DNA of 39,837 nt from Dorea_D sp963559605 (GTDB lineage: Bacteria; Bacillota; Clostridia; Lachnospirales; Lachnospiraceae). Numbering within the stretch: position 1 is the stretch's first letter; each line of letters starts with the position of its first letter. Shown in pieces: positions 13,921-22,090 of the stretch. Under the pieces are notes generated by a model. It was not told where the DNA came from. It searched no databases and worked only from the letters and a program-made list of their open reading frames with translations. A program made the translations under genes and the position numbers. The stretch lies in assembly GCA_963559605.1 (NCBI GenBank), contig CAUWLL010000025.1, forward strand, positions 1 to 39,837, given 5' to 3'.

Positions 13921-16900
13921 ATGTATTTAAAAAGTATAGAGGTGCAGGGGTTTAAGTCTTTTGCGCACAAACTAAAATTCGATTTTCACAACGGAATTAC
14001 GGGGATTGTAGGACCAAACGGAAGTGGTAAGAGTAATGTTGCAGACGCGGTGCGCTGGGTATTGGGGGAGCAGAGGGTCAAGCAGCTTCGAGGCGGAAGC
14101 ATGCAGGACGTTATTTTCTCCGGGACGGAGAACCGGAAACCGTTAAGCTATGCTTCGGTGGCGATTACTCTGGATAATTCCGATCATCAGCTCCCGATCG
14201 GCTATGAGGAAGTAACGGTTGCCAGAAAGCTGTACCGCTCCGGGGAAAGCGAATATTTGATCAACGGAAGTCCGTGCAGACTGAAAGACGTAAATGAGCT
14301 GTTCTATGATACAGGAATCGGTAAAGAGGGCTATTCGATCATCGGACAGGGACAGATTGACAAAATCTTAAGCGGTAAGCCGGAAGAACGAAGAGAGCTT
14401 TTCGATGAGGCCGCAGGGATCGTGAAATTTAAACGGCGAAAAAATATGTCTGTAAAGAAACTGGAGGAAGAACGACAGAATCTTCTCCGTGTTACAGATA
14501 TTTTGTCGGAGCTTGAGAAACAAATGGGGCCGTTAGAGCGTCAATCTGAGAAAGCCAGAGAGTATCTGAAGAAAAAAGAGGAATTAAAAACATACGATAT
14601 TAATATGTTCCTGCTGGAGACGGAGCGTATCCGTGACCAGATCAAAGAAATCGAAGGAAAACTTGCCGTAACAAAAACAGAACTTGCAGACGCAGGGGAA
14701 AAATATGACGGCATGAAAGCAGAATATGAGACAGTAGAAGAACAGGTGGACAGTATTGATGAATCCATTGAGAAGGCAAAGAGCCAGCTCAGTGAAACAA
14801 CCATGCTGAAACAGCAGCTGGAAAATCAGATCGAACTTTTAAAAGAGCAGATCCACAGCGCGCATATGAACGATGAACACTACGCACAGCGCGTCGGTAT
14901 CATTACGCATGAACTGAGAGAGAGAGAAGAGAATCTGCAAAAGTTCCGGGAAGAGAAGGCTATGATCCAGACGGAATTAAAAGAACGTCAGATGCTGGAA
15001 AATGGAGCCAGGGAAGAATTGATCGAAGTCCAAAGCAGGATTGCATCGCTGTCTTCGAAAATTGAGAAGAGCAAAAGTGATATTATGGAGATTCTCGGAA
15101 ACCGGGCATCTACCAAGGCAAAGATCCAGAAATACGACACCATGTTGGAACAGATCCAGGTGCGCAAATCTCTGCTCCATCAGCGTATGGCAGAAGCCAG
15201 AAGTGAGGTACAAGAACAGGAAACACGGAAACAGGAATACAGTGCCGCTCTGGAGGATATTTCTGTAAAGATTCAAGAACTTCACGGGGAGCATCAGGAC
15301 TATGAAGAAAAGATCAAAGTGCTTCAAGAGGAAATTGCAGGACAGACGGAGAAATTCCGTATCGGGCAGACTGCTTATCACAGGGAGCAGTCCAGACTGG
15401 AGTCTTTAAAAAATATTACCGAGCGTTACGACGGTTATGGCAACAGTATTCGGAAGGTTATGGATAATCGTGGCCGTGAGAAAGGGCTTCTGGGCGTCGT
15501 GGCAGATATTATTAAGGTAGAGAAAGAATATGAGATTGCCGTAGAGACGGCGCTAGGAGGCAATATCCAGAATATTGTCACGGCGGATGAAGATACGGCG
15601 AAACGGATGATCACATTTCTGAAACAGAATAAATTCGGACGTGCCACATTTCTTCCCCTTACGAGTATGAAAATATACGGAGGGTTTTCGAAGCCGGAAG
15701 CGCTTCGGGAAGAAGGCGTGATCGGAACGGCGGATCAGCTTGTGAGAGTGGAAGAGCGTTACAGAGAACTGGCGGCAAATCTTCTTGGAAGAACGCTGGT
15801 GGTAGATCATATCGATCACGGAACTGCCATTGCCAGAAAATATAAGCAGTCTCTTCGTATTGTGACGCTGGAGGGAGAACTAATTAATCCGGGCGGTTCT
15901 ATGACAGGAGGAGCATTTAAAAATTCCAGTAATCTTTTGAGCCGCCGCCGTGAGATTGAAGAGTTCGAACGGACGGTGAAACAGCTGAAGAAAGAATTGG
16001 ACGAGCTGGAAGCGTATATGGACGGTCTCCGAAAAGAACGAGCCGGATATTATGAAGAGACGACGAGACTTAGCGGCGAACTTCAGAAAGCGTATGTCAT
16101 CCAGAATACAGCCAAGATGAATTTCGACCAGACGGAAGCAAAAATCCGCAGTGTGTGCAACACGCTGGAGGATATTGAAAAAGAAGCGAAAGAGCTGGAT
16201 GATCAGATTACGAATATCATGGATAATCAAGAGTCCATCAACGTAGAGCTAGACACTTCCGAGCAGTTAGAAGAAGAATTGTCCGGAGGGATTGAAGAAG
16301 AGCAGAAAGTGCTGGATCAGGAACGGGAGGCAGAGAGCGAGAAGCAAAAGAAAGTAGAAGAACTCCATCTGATCAGCGCGGGACTGGAGCAGAAAGACGC
16401 ATTTATCCTGGAAAATATTACCCGTATAGAGGAAGAGACGGAGAAATTGACTGCGGAGATGCGGGAATTGGAAGAAAGCCAGGGAGGAACGTCCAGAGAG
16501 ATTCAGGAAAAAGAAGACCAAATCGCAGATCTCAGACAGACCATTGACAATTCCAAAGAGTTATTTGAAGAGATTCAAATAGAGATTGAGCGTTTAAAGG
16601 CAGAGAGAGAAGAACTGAACCAGAAGCACAAGTCTTTCTTACAGAAGCGGGAGGATATGTCGAAACATATGTCTGACCTTGATAAGGAAGTGTTCCGTCT
16701 GGAAAGCCAGAGAGAAACTTATGAGGAAAATTCTGAGAAGCAGATGAATTATATGTGGGAGGAATATGAGATCACATATAATCATGCATTGGAAATCAGG
16801 GATGTGAATCTTACAGACTTGTCCAAGATGAAAAAACGGATCTTCGAACTGAAAAATGAAATTCGAAGTTTGGGAGATGTCAATGTGAATGCTATCGAGG

Positions 16901-17478
16901 ATTTTAAAAATCTGTCCGAGCGTTATACATTTTTAAAAACACAGCACGATGATCTTGTGGAAGCAGAGGCTACGCTGGAACAGATTATTGAGGAGCTGGA
17001 CGCGGCTATGAGAAAGCAGTTTCGAGAGCAGTTTGATAGAATTTCCTCAGAGTTTGACGGTGTATTTAAAGAATTGTTCGGCGGAGGCAAAGGAACGCTG
17101 GAATTGATGGAGGATGAAGACATACTGGAAGCAGGCATTAAGATTATTGCCCAGCCCCCGGGAAAGAAGCTGCAGAATATGATGCAGTTGTCCGGCGGAG
17201 AGAAAGCGCTGACCGCGATTTCATTATTGTTTGCTATTCAGAATCTGAAGCCGTCACCGTTCTGCCTGCTGGATGAGATTGAGGCGGCGTTGGATGATAA
17301 TAATGTAGTCCGCTTTGCGAAATATTTACACAAGCTGACAGAGAATACACAGTTTATTGTGATTACCCACCGAAGAGGAACTATGACGCTGGCAGACAGA
17401 TTATACGGTATTACCATGCAGGAAAAAGGTGTGTCCACACTGGTGTCAGTAAGTCTTTTGGAGGACGAGTTAAAGTAA
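13921..17478 (+). CDS. smc: Chromosome segregation protein SMC
   Basis: ATPase of the condensin-like complex that organises and segregates the chromosome, acting with ScpA and ScpB. The 1185-residue product has the Walker A motif GPNGSGKSN at residues 31-39. Two long coiled coils (about 165-500 and 680-1000) flank a hinge rich in glycine (about 515-665, with GGSMTGGAF at its end). The C-terminal head carries the ABC signature LSGGEKALTAISLLFA and the Walker B segment FCLLDEIEAALDD. The full length and order indicate an intact gene. It starts 7 bases after rnc and is followed by ftsY. Confidence 0.98.
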   Translation: MYLKSIEVQGFKSFAHKLKFDFHNGITGIVGPNGSGKSNVADAVRWVLGEQRVKQLRGGSMQDVIFSGTENRKPLSYASVAITLDNSDHQLPIGYEEVTVARKLYRSGESEYLINGSPCRLKDVNELFYDTGIGKEGYSIIGQGQIDKILSGKPEERRELFDEAAGIVKFKRRKNMSVKKLEEERQNLLRVTDILSELEKQMGPLERQSEKAREYLKKKEELKTYDINMFLLETERIRDQIKEIEGKLAVTKTELADAGEKYDGMKAEYETVEEQVDSIDESIEKAKSQLSETTMLKQQLENQIELLKEQIHSAHMNDEHYAQRVGIITHELREREENLQKFREEKAMIQTELKERQMLENGAREELIEVQSRIASLSSKIEKSKSDIMEILGNRASTKAKIQKYDTMLEQIQVRKSLLHQRMAEARSEVQEQETRKQEYSAALEDISVKIQELHGEHQDYEEKIKVLQEEIAGQTEKFRIGQTAYHREQSRLESLKNITERYDGYGNSIRKVMDNRGREKGLLGVVADIIKVEKEYEIAVETALGGNIQNIVTADEDTAKRMITFLKQNKFGRATFLPLTSMKIYGGFSKPEALREEGVIGTADQLVRVEERYRELAANLLGRTLVVDHIDHGTAIARKYKQSLRIVTLEGELINPGGSMTGGAFKNSSNLLSRRREIEEFERTVKQLKKELDELEAYMDGLRKERAGYYEETTRLSGELQKAYVIQNTAKMNFDQTEAKIRSVCNTLEDIEKEAKELDDQITNIMDNQESINVELDTSEQLEEELSGGIEEEQKVLDQEREAESEKQKKVEELHLISAGLEQKDAFILENITRIEEETEKLTAEMRELEESQGGTSREIQEKEDQIADLRQTIDNSKELFEEIQIEIERLKAEREELNQKHKSFLQKREDMSKHMSDLDKEVFRLESQRETYEENSEKQMNYMWEEYEITYNHALEIRDVNLTDLSKMKKRIFELKNEIRSLGDVNVNAIEDFKNLSERYTFLKTQHDDLVEAEATLEQIIEELDAAMRKQFREQFDRISSEFDGVFKELFGGGKGTLELMEDEDILEAGIKIIAQPPGKKLQNMMQLSGGEKALTAISLLFAIQNLKPSPFCLLDEIEAALDDNNVVRFAKYLHKLTENTQFIVITHRRGTMTLADRLYGITMQEKGVSTLVSVSLLEDELK

Positions 17479-17523
17479 GGTTTTGCAGTGGCAGGATAAT
17501 GCCGCAGAAAAAAGGAGGTTTAC

Positions 17524-18477
17524 ATGGCAGAGGGAGAAAAGAAAGGATTCTGGGGACGACTGGTGTCGGGACTCAGTAAGACAAGAGACAATATTGTGTC
17601 CGGGATGGACAGTATTTTTCATGGATTTTCCCATATTGACGATGATTTCTATGAGGAGCTGGAGGAAGTTCTGATCATGGGAGATCTGGGGGTTCAGGCG
17701 ACCTATGATATTTTGGACGATCTGAAAGCGAAGGTAAAAGAGCGCCATATCAAAGAGCCTGTGGATTGCCGGGAGCTTTTGATCGAAAGTATCAAGGAGC
17801 AGATGGATGTAGGCGAGGCGGCATATGAATTTGAAGAGCGTACCTCCGTTGTGATGGTCATCGGTGTAAATGGAGTAGGAAAGACAACAACCATCGGGAA
17901 ACTTGCGGGGAAACTGCGGGCGGCGAATAAGAAGGTAGTACTGGCAGCGGCAGATACATTCCGTGCGGCGGCAGGGGAACAGTTAAAGGAGTGGGCGAAC
18001 CGCTCTCAGGCAGAGCTGATCGGTGGTCAGGAGGGATCCGATCCGGCGTCAGTGGTGTACGATGCAGTGGCTGCGGCGAAAGCACGGCATGCAGACGTTA
18101 TGCTCTGCGACACGGCAGGGCGGCTGCACAATAAGAAGAACCTGATGGAAGAATTGAAAAAAATGAACCGGATTATTGACCGCGAATTTCCGGAAGCTTT
18201 CCGAGAGACATTGGTGGTATTAGATGCAACGACCGGACAGAATGCTTTACAGCAGGCGAAGGAGTTTAACGAAGTGGCAGATATTACCGGTATTGTATTG
18301 ACAAAGATGGACGGTACGGCAAAAGGCGGCATCGCTGTTGCGATCCAGGCGGAACTTGGCATTCCGGTAAAATATATCGGCGTCGGAGAAAGTATCGACG
18401 ATCTGCAGAAATTTGATGCAGATACTTTTGTAAATGCCTTGTTTGATACAGGAGAGGCAGAAAAAACAGAAGCGTAA
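17524..18477 (+). CDS. ftsY: Signal recognition particle receptor FtsY
   Basis: GTPase that docks the signal recognition particle with its ribosome at the membrane. The 317-residue product lacks the long acidic A domain of E. coli FtsY, as is usual in Firmicutes, and consists mainly of the N and G domains. GTP-binding motifs are GVNGVGKTTTIGK, DTFRAAAGEQL, DTAGR and TKMDGTAKGG in order. ATG at 17524 follows AAAGGAGG. It is the third gene of the rnc-smc-ftsY unit. Confidence 0.97.
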   Translation: MAEGEKKGFWGRLVSGLSKTRDNIVSGMDSIFHGFSHIDDDFYEELEEVLIMGDLGVQATYDILDDLKAKVKERHIKEPVDCRELLIESIKEQMDVGEAAYEFEERTSVVMVIGVNGVGKTTTIGKLAGKLRAANKKVVLAAADTFRAAAGEQLKEWANRSQAELIGGQEGSDPASVVYDAVAAAKARHADVMLCDTAGRLHNKKNLMEELKKMNRIIDREFPEAFRETLVVLDATTGQNALQQAKEFNEVADITGIVLTKMDGTAKGGIAVAIQAELGIPVKYIGVGESIDDLQKFDADTFVNALFDTGEAEKTEA

Positions 18478-18489
18478 TACGGAAAGAAC

Positions 18490-18509
18490 GGATCTTGTGT
18501 TTAAGATCC
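18490..18509 (+). other. Small stem-loop after ftsY
   Basis: GGATCTT and AAGATCC form a 7-bp stem with a 6-base loop, 13 bases after the ftsY stop. No T-run follows, so it is at best a weak terminator or an mRNA-end structure. Confidence 0.35.
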
Positions 18510-18557
18510 AAACAATCGGTATCGAAGTAATAGGTGATGAGACAGGAGGAAGCAAAA

Positions 18558-19790
18558 ATGGGTGAGCAGGTAAAAGAATTAACCTTGGAGAAATTCGAGG
18601 AGGCCAGTGAAATCGTAAAAAAAGTAACTCTTCCGACGAAGTTGGTGTACAGTGAATCACTGAGCCAGCAGACGGGCGGAAGGATTTATTTGAAACCGGA
18701 AAATATGCAGTATACAGGAGCCTATAAGGTTCGTGGAGCGTATTATAAGATCAGTACATTGAGTAAAGAAGAAAGAGAGCGTGGGCTGATCACCGCATCC
18801 GCAGGAAACCATGCCCAGGGTGTGGCTTATGCGGCACAAAAATTTGGCTGTAAGGCGACGATCGTTATGCCTACGGTAACACCTTTGATCAAGGTCAATC
18901 GCACCAAAAGTTATGGGGCAGAGGTTGTGCTTCACGGGGATGTGTATGACGATGCCTGTGCACATGCACTGAAACTGGCGGAGGAGCATGGCTATACATT
19001 TGTACATCCTTTTGATGATCTGGACGTTGCTACCGGACAGGGAAGTATCGCAATGGAGATCGTGCAGGAGCTTCCGACGGTGGATTATATATTGGTGCCT
19101 ATTGGCGGCGGCGGTTTAAGTACCGGAGTTTCTACACTTGCGAAAATGTTGAATCCGAAGATCAAGGTCATCGGTGTAGAGCCAAAATCGGCAGCAAGTA
19201 TGACAGCGGCAATTAAAGCGGGAGAACCTGTGACCTTAGACAGCGCAGATACCATTGCAGACGGTACCGCAGTAAAACGGGTTGGCGAAAAGATTTTCCC
19301 GTATGCCAAAGAGAATTTAGACGATGTTCTTCTGGTAGAAGATGATGAATTGATCGGCGTATTCTTAGACTTAGTGGAGAACCATAAAATGGTAGTGGAA
19401 AATTCCGGCCTTCTTACAGTGGCGGCGTTAAAACAGTTAGATTTAAAAGGAAAGAAAGCGGTGGCAGTGTTAAGTGGCGGAAACATGGACGTTATTACCA
19501 TGTCTTCCGTTGTACAGCATGGACTCATCCAGAGAGACCGTATTTTCTCCGTATCCGTACTGATGCCGGATAAAGCCGGAGAGCTTGTGCGTGTGGCAAG
19601 TCTCATCGCAGAAGAAAAAGGAAATGTTATCAAACTGGATCATAACCAGTTTGTCAGCACAAACCGTAATGCGGCAGTGGAGCTTCGTATTACTATCGAG
19701 GCATTCGGAACAGAACATAAAAATGCGATTCTACAGGCGCTTGAGGAGGGCGGATTCCGCCCGAGAGAAATCGGCGCAAAATTATATTAA
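18558..19790 (+). CDS. ilvA: Threonine ammonia-lyase (threonine dehydratase)
   Basis: PLP enzyme that deaminates threonine to 2-oxobutyrate. The 410-residue product has the PLP-lysine segment YKVRGAY (Lys57), SAGNHAQGVA, the phosphate-binding loop PIGGGGLSTG, and a single C-terminal ACT-like domain beginning about residue 325 (VSVLMPDKAGELVRVA). I start it at ATG 18558, 8 bases after AGGAGG; an in-frame GTG at 18534 lies before that site. The single short ACT domain fits the form common in Clostridia, so a catabolic or biosynthetic role cannot be decided from sequence. No ilv or tdc genes adjoin it. A 45-bp palindrome begins at its stop codon. Confidence 0.92.
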   Translation: MGEQVKELTLEKFEEASEIVKKVTLPTKLVYSESLSQQTGGRIYLKPENMQYTGAYKVRGAYYKISTLSKEERERGLITASAGNHAQGVAYAAQKFGCKATIVMPTVTPLIKVNRTKSYGAEVVLHGDVYDDACAHALKLAEEHGYTFVHPFDDLDVATGQGSIAMEIVQELPTVDYILVPIGGGGLSTGVSTLAKMLNPKIKVIGVEPKSAASMTAAIKAGEPVTLDSADTIADGTAVKRVGEKIFPYAKENLDDVLLVEDDELIGVFLDLVENHKMVVENSGLLTVAALKQLDLKGKKAVAVLSGGNMDVITMSSVVQHGLIQRDRIFSVSVLMPDKAGELVRVASLIAEEKGNVIKLDHNQFVSTNRNAAVELRITIEAFGTEHKNAILQALEEGGFRPREIGAKLY

Positions 19791-19832
19791 TTGAGGACGT
19801 AGCCTTTTTCAAAAAGGCTACGTCCTCAATTA
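19788..19832 (+). terminator. 45-bp perfect palindrome ending ilvA
   Basis: The arms, 22 bases each, meet at a single central C (19810). The left arm contains GAGGACGTAGCC and the right arm GGCTACGTCCTC. It includes the TAA stop codon of ilvA. In RNA it would form a very stable hairpin. The apex contains AAAAAGG/CCTTTTT runs, but only a weak T-rich tail follows, so it may terminate poorly or in both directions. Confidence 0.75.
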
Positions 19833-19840
19833 CATTTTGG

Positions 19841-19906
19841 GGTGTACCTAAATGTGTTATGACCTGTACCTAAATGAAAAATAGGGTGTACCCTAAACGG
19901 AAAATT
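19841..19906 (+). repeat. Three direct repeats with exact 22-bp period
   Basis: TGTACCTAAATG at 19843-19854 and 19865-19876, and the variant TGTACCCTAAACG at 19887-19899, begin exactly 22 bases apart, about two helical turns. They lie between the ilvA hairpin and the promoter of the Re-citrate synthase gene. They could be protein-binding sites or the leftover end of a mobile element with multiple terminal repeats, as in the IS21 family. Confidence 0.7.
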
Positions 19907-19926
19907 ACGGTTTTCGGAACTTTTTC

Positions 19927-19955
19927 TTGACGAAAACTGTATAATTGTATACAAT
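19927..19955 (+). promoter_or_regulatory. Predicted promoter of the Re-citrate synthase operon
   Basis: TTGACG (19927-19932) and TACAAT (19950-19955) are 17 bases apart, 46 bases before the ATG. The -10 box is embedded in the 22-bp palindrome, so bound regulator would block RNA polymerase. Confidence 0.6.
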
Positions 19956-19960
19956 TATAC
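19939..19960. promoter_or_regulatory. Predicted operator of the GntR/FCD regulator
   Basis: A perfect 22-bp palindrome with the core ATTGTATACAAT. Such A/T-rich palindromes centred on GTATAC are typical of FCD-type (FadR subfamily) GntR regulators. It covers the -10 region of the promoter and lies upstream of an operon that itself contains a GntR/FCD gene, so I infer autoregulated repression relieved by an organic acid. Confidence 0.62.
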
Positions 19961-20001
19961 ATATGATAATTTGTTGTGCTAAAGTGTGAAAGGAGATTGT
20001 T

Positions 20002-21393
20002 ATGGAAAATCGTAAGGTGTATTTGAATGAGCATACAAATTTGCTGCAGTTAGAGGAGCATATGTATCCGCTGGTGGATGTGGAGAAACCCAATGTGTTT
20101 CGTAATCTGTTCCGTTATGATGAGATTCCGAAGATAGCTTTTAATGATCGTATTGTACCTCACAGTATGCCGGATGATATATGGATCACGGATACGACGT
20201 TTCGCGATGGCCAGCAGTCTCGTGCGCCGTACAGCACAGAGCAGATTGTGAAGATTTATGATTATTTTCAGAAGCTCGGCGGTCCAAACGGAAAGATCCG
20301 CCAGTGTGAGTTTTTCTTATATAGTAAAAAGGATAGGGATGCGGTTTACCGTTGTATGGAAAAGGGCTATAAGTTTCCGGAGGTTACAAGCTGGATCCGG
20401 GCAAGCAAGAAAGATTTTCAGCTCGTGAAAGATATTGGCATGAAAGAAACGGGAATTTTGGTAAGCTGCTCGGATTATCACATTTTTTATAAAATGAAGA
20501 TGACGAGAAAAGAGTGTATGGAACATTACTTATCGGTTGTCCGGGAGTGTCTGGAAACAGGAGTCAGCCCAAGGTGTCATCTGGAAGATATTACAAGGGC
20601 GGATATTTACGGCTTTGTCATTCCGTTTTGTCTGGAACTGATGCATCTTATGGAAGAGTATAAGATTCCGGTTAAAATACGTGTGTGTGATACGATGGGA
20701 TATGGTGTAAATTATCCGGGAGCAGTGATCCCAAGATCGATTCCGGGAATCATCTACGGACTTCGGGTTCATGCAGGTGTGCCGAGCGAACTGATCGAGT
20801 TCCATGGTCACAATGATTTTTATAAAGCAGTCAGCAACTCTACGACAGCGTGGCTTTATGGTGCATCCGGCGTGAACTGTTCTTTATTCGGAATCGGCGA
20901 GAGAACCGGAAATACACCTCTTGAGGCTATGGTATTTGAATATGCGCAGCTTCGCGGCACCTTAGATGGCATGGATACGACAGTCATTTCGGAGCTGGCA
21001 GAGTATTACGAGAAAGAAATCGGCTATCGTGTGCCGTCCAGAACACCTTTTGTGGGCAAAAATTTTAATGTCACAAGAGCAGGTATCCATGCAGACGGAT
21101 TATTGAAAAATGAAGAGATTTACAATGTATTTGACACAGATAAATTTTTGAATCGTCCGCCCCTTGTGGCAGTGTCCAATACATCCGGACTGGCAGGGAT
21201 TGCGCATTGGATGAATACATATTTCCATTTGTCGGGGGAAAAACAGGTGGATAAAAACAGTGAGCTGGTGTCTATGGTAAAAGCATGGGTGGATAAAGAA
21301 TATGAGGACGGCAGGGTGACGGTGATGACAGACGAGGAGTTATTAAAAGTCATTGACGATGCATGTAAAAGGCTTGGCGTAAATCTTGTGTAA
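20002..21393 (+). CDS. Re-type citrate synthase (HMGL/DRE-TIM family)
   Basis: Probably condenses acetyl-CoA and oxaloacetate to citrate with Re stereochemistry, as the enzyme known from Clostridium kluyveri does. The 463-residue product is a DRE-TIM metallolyase-fold protein. DTTFRDGQQ at residues 64-72 supplies the catalytic Arg and metal-binding Asp, and HGHND at 268-272 the metal-binding histidines. The long N-terminal extension before the barrel and the C-terminal half with FVGKNFNVTRAGIHADG resemble Re-citrate synthases more than 2-isopropylmalate synthase. The context with NADP isocitrate dehydrogenase supports citrate over isopropylmalate. Homocitrate or isopropylmalate synthase remain alternatives. 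ATG at 20002 follows AAAGGAG. Confidence 0.82.
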   Translation: MENRKVYLNEHTNLLQLEEHMYPLVDVEKPNVFRNLFRYDEIPKIAFNDRIVPHSMPDDIWITDTTFRDGQQSRAPYSTEQIVKIYDYFQKLGGPNGKIRQCEFFLYSKKDRDAVYRCMEKGYKFPEVTSWIRASKKDFQLVKDIGMKETGILVSCSDYHIFYKMKMTRKECMEHYLSVVRECLETGVSPRCHLEDITRADIYGFVIPFCLELMHLMEEYKIPVKIRVCDTMGYGVNYPGAVIPRSIPGIIYGLRVHAGVPSELIEFHGHNDFYKAVSNSTTAWLYGASGVNCSLFGIGERTGNTPLEAMVFEYAQLRGTLDGMDTTVISELAEYYEKEIGYRVPSRTPFVGKNFNVTRAGIHADGLLKNEEIYNVFDTDKFLNRPPLVAVSNTSGLAGIAHWMNTYFHLSGEKQVDKNSELVSMVKAWVDKEYEDGRVTVMTDEELLKVIDDACKRLGVNLV

Positions 21394-21416
21394 AGAAATA
21401 TGAGAGGTAGAAAACT

Positions 21417-22070
21417 ATGGAAGAATACCAGGATCATTCCCTGCGGGGAAAAGTGTTTCAAAAATTAAGAGAAGATATTTTATCCGGCGTCTATGAACCC
21501 CGGGAGGAATTACGGGAAATTAGTATTGGCGAGGAAATGGGAGTGAGCCGCACTCCGGTAAGAGAGGCTCTCCGACAGCTGGAATTGGAGGGATTGGTGA
21601 CCATCGTGCCAAACAGAGGCGCTTATGTTACCGGGATCAGTTCTAAGGACGTCCGTGACATTTATCATGTGCGCTCTATGCTGGAGGGGATGTGTGCCCG
21701 TTGGGCAACAGAGCATATTACGGAAGCGCAGATTGAGGAGATGGAAGAAATCGTGCTGCTCTCTGAGTTTCATTTGAGGAAAAAAGGGGACAGCAATATG
21801 GCGCAGGTGTCAGAACTTGACGGAAAATTCCATAAAGTCTTGTATGAAGCGTCCAATAGCCGTATACTAGAACATGTATTATCTGATTTTCATAAATATG
21901 TGCAGATGACAAGGCGGCAGTCGGTAAAAACGAAAGACCGTGCCAGAAAATCGATCGCAGAGCATAAAGAAATTTTGGAAGCAATAAAAAGCAGAGATAA
22001 AGACCTAGCGGAAACTCTTGCGAACAGACATATTATGAATGTCATAGAGAATCTGAATATGGAAGAATAA
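21417..22070 (+). CDS. GntR family regulator with FCD ligand-binding domain
   Basis: Transcription factor of 217 residues. Residues about 8-75 form the winged helix-turn-helix, with EEMGVSRTPVREALRQLE as the recognition region. Residues about 85-210 are the all-helical FCD domain with the acidic/histidine positions expected for a metal-assisted carboxylate pocket (in DIYHVR, KFHKVL and the C-terminal NRHIMNV segment). It sits between the Re-citrate synthase and isocitrate dehydrogenase genes, 23 and 20 bases from its neighbours, so all three are likely one operon. I infer that it binds the palindrome at 19939-19960 and responds to a di- or tricarboxylate such as citrate. Confidence 0.9.
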   Translation: MEEYQDHSLRGKVFQKLREDILSGVYEPREELREISIGEEMGVSRTPVREALRQLELEGLVTIVPNRGAYVTGISSKDVRDIYHVRSMLEGMCARWATEHITEAQIEEMEEIVLLSEFHLRKKGDSNMAQVSELDGKFHKVLYEASNSRILEHVLSDFHKYVQMTRRQSVKTKDRARKSIAEHKEILEAIKSRDKDLAETLANRHIMNVIENLNMEE

Positions 22071-22090
22071 AAAACAGGAGGGTAAATAAT

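Noticed and set aside
18534..18557. GTG start for threonine ammonia-lyase
   Set aside because: It lies before the AGGAGG at 18544-18549, which serves the ATG at 18558.
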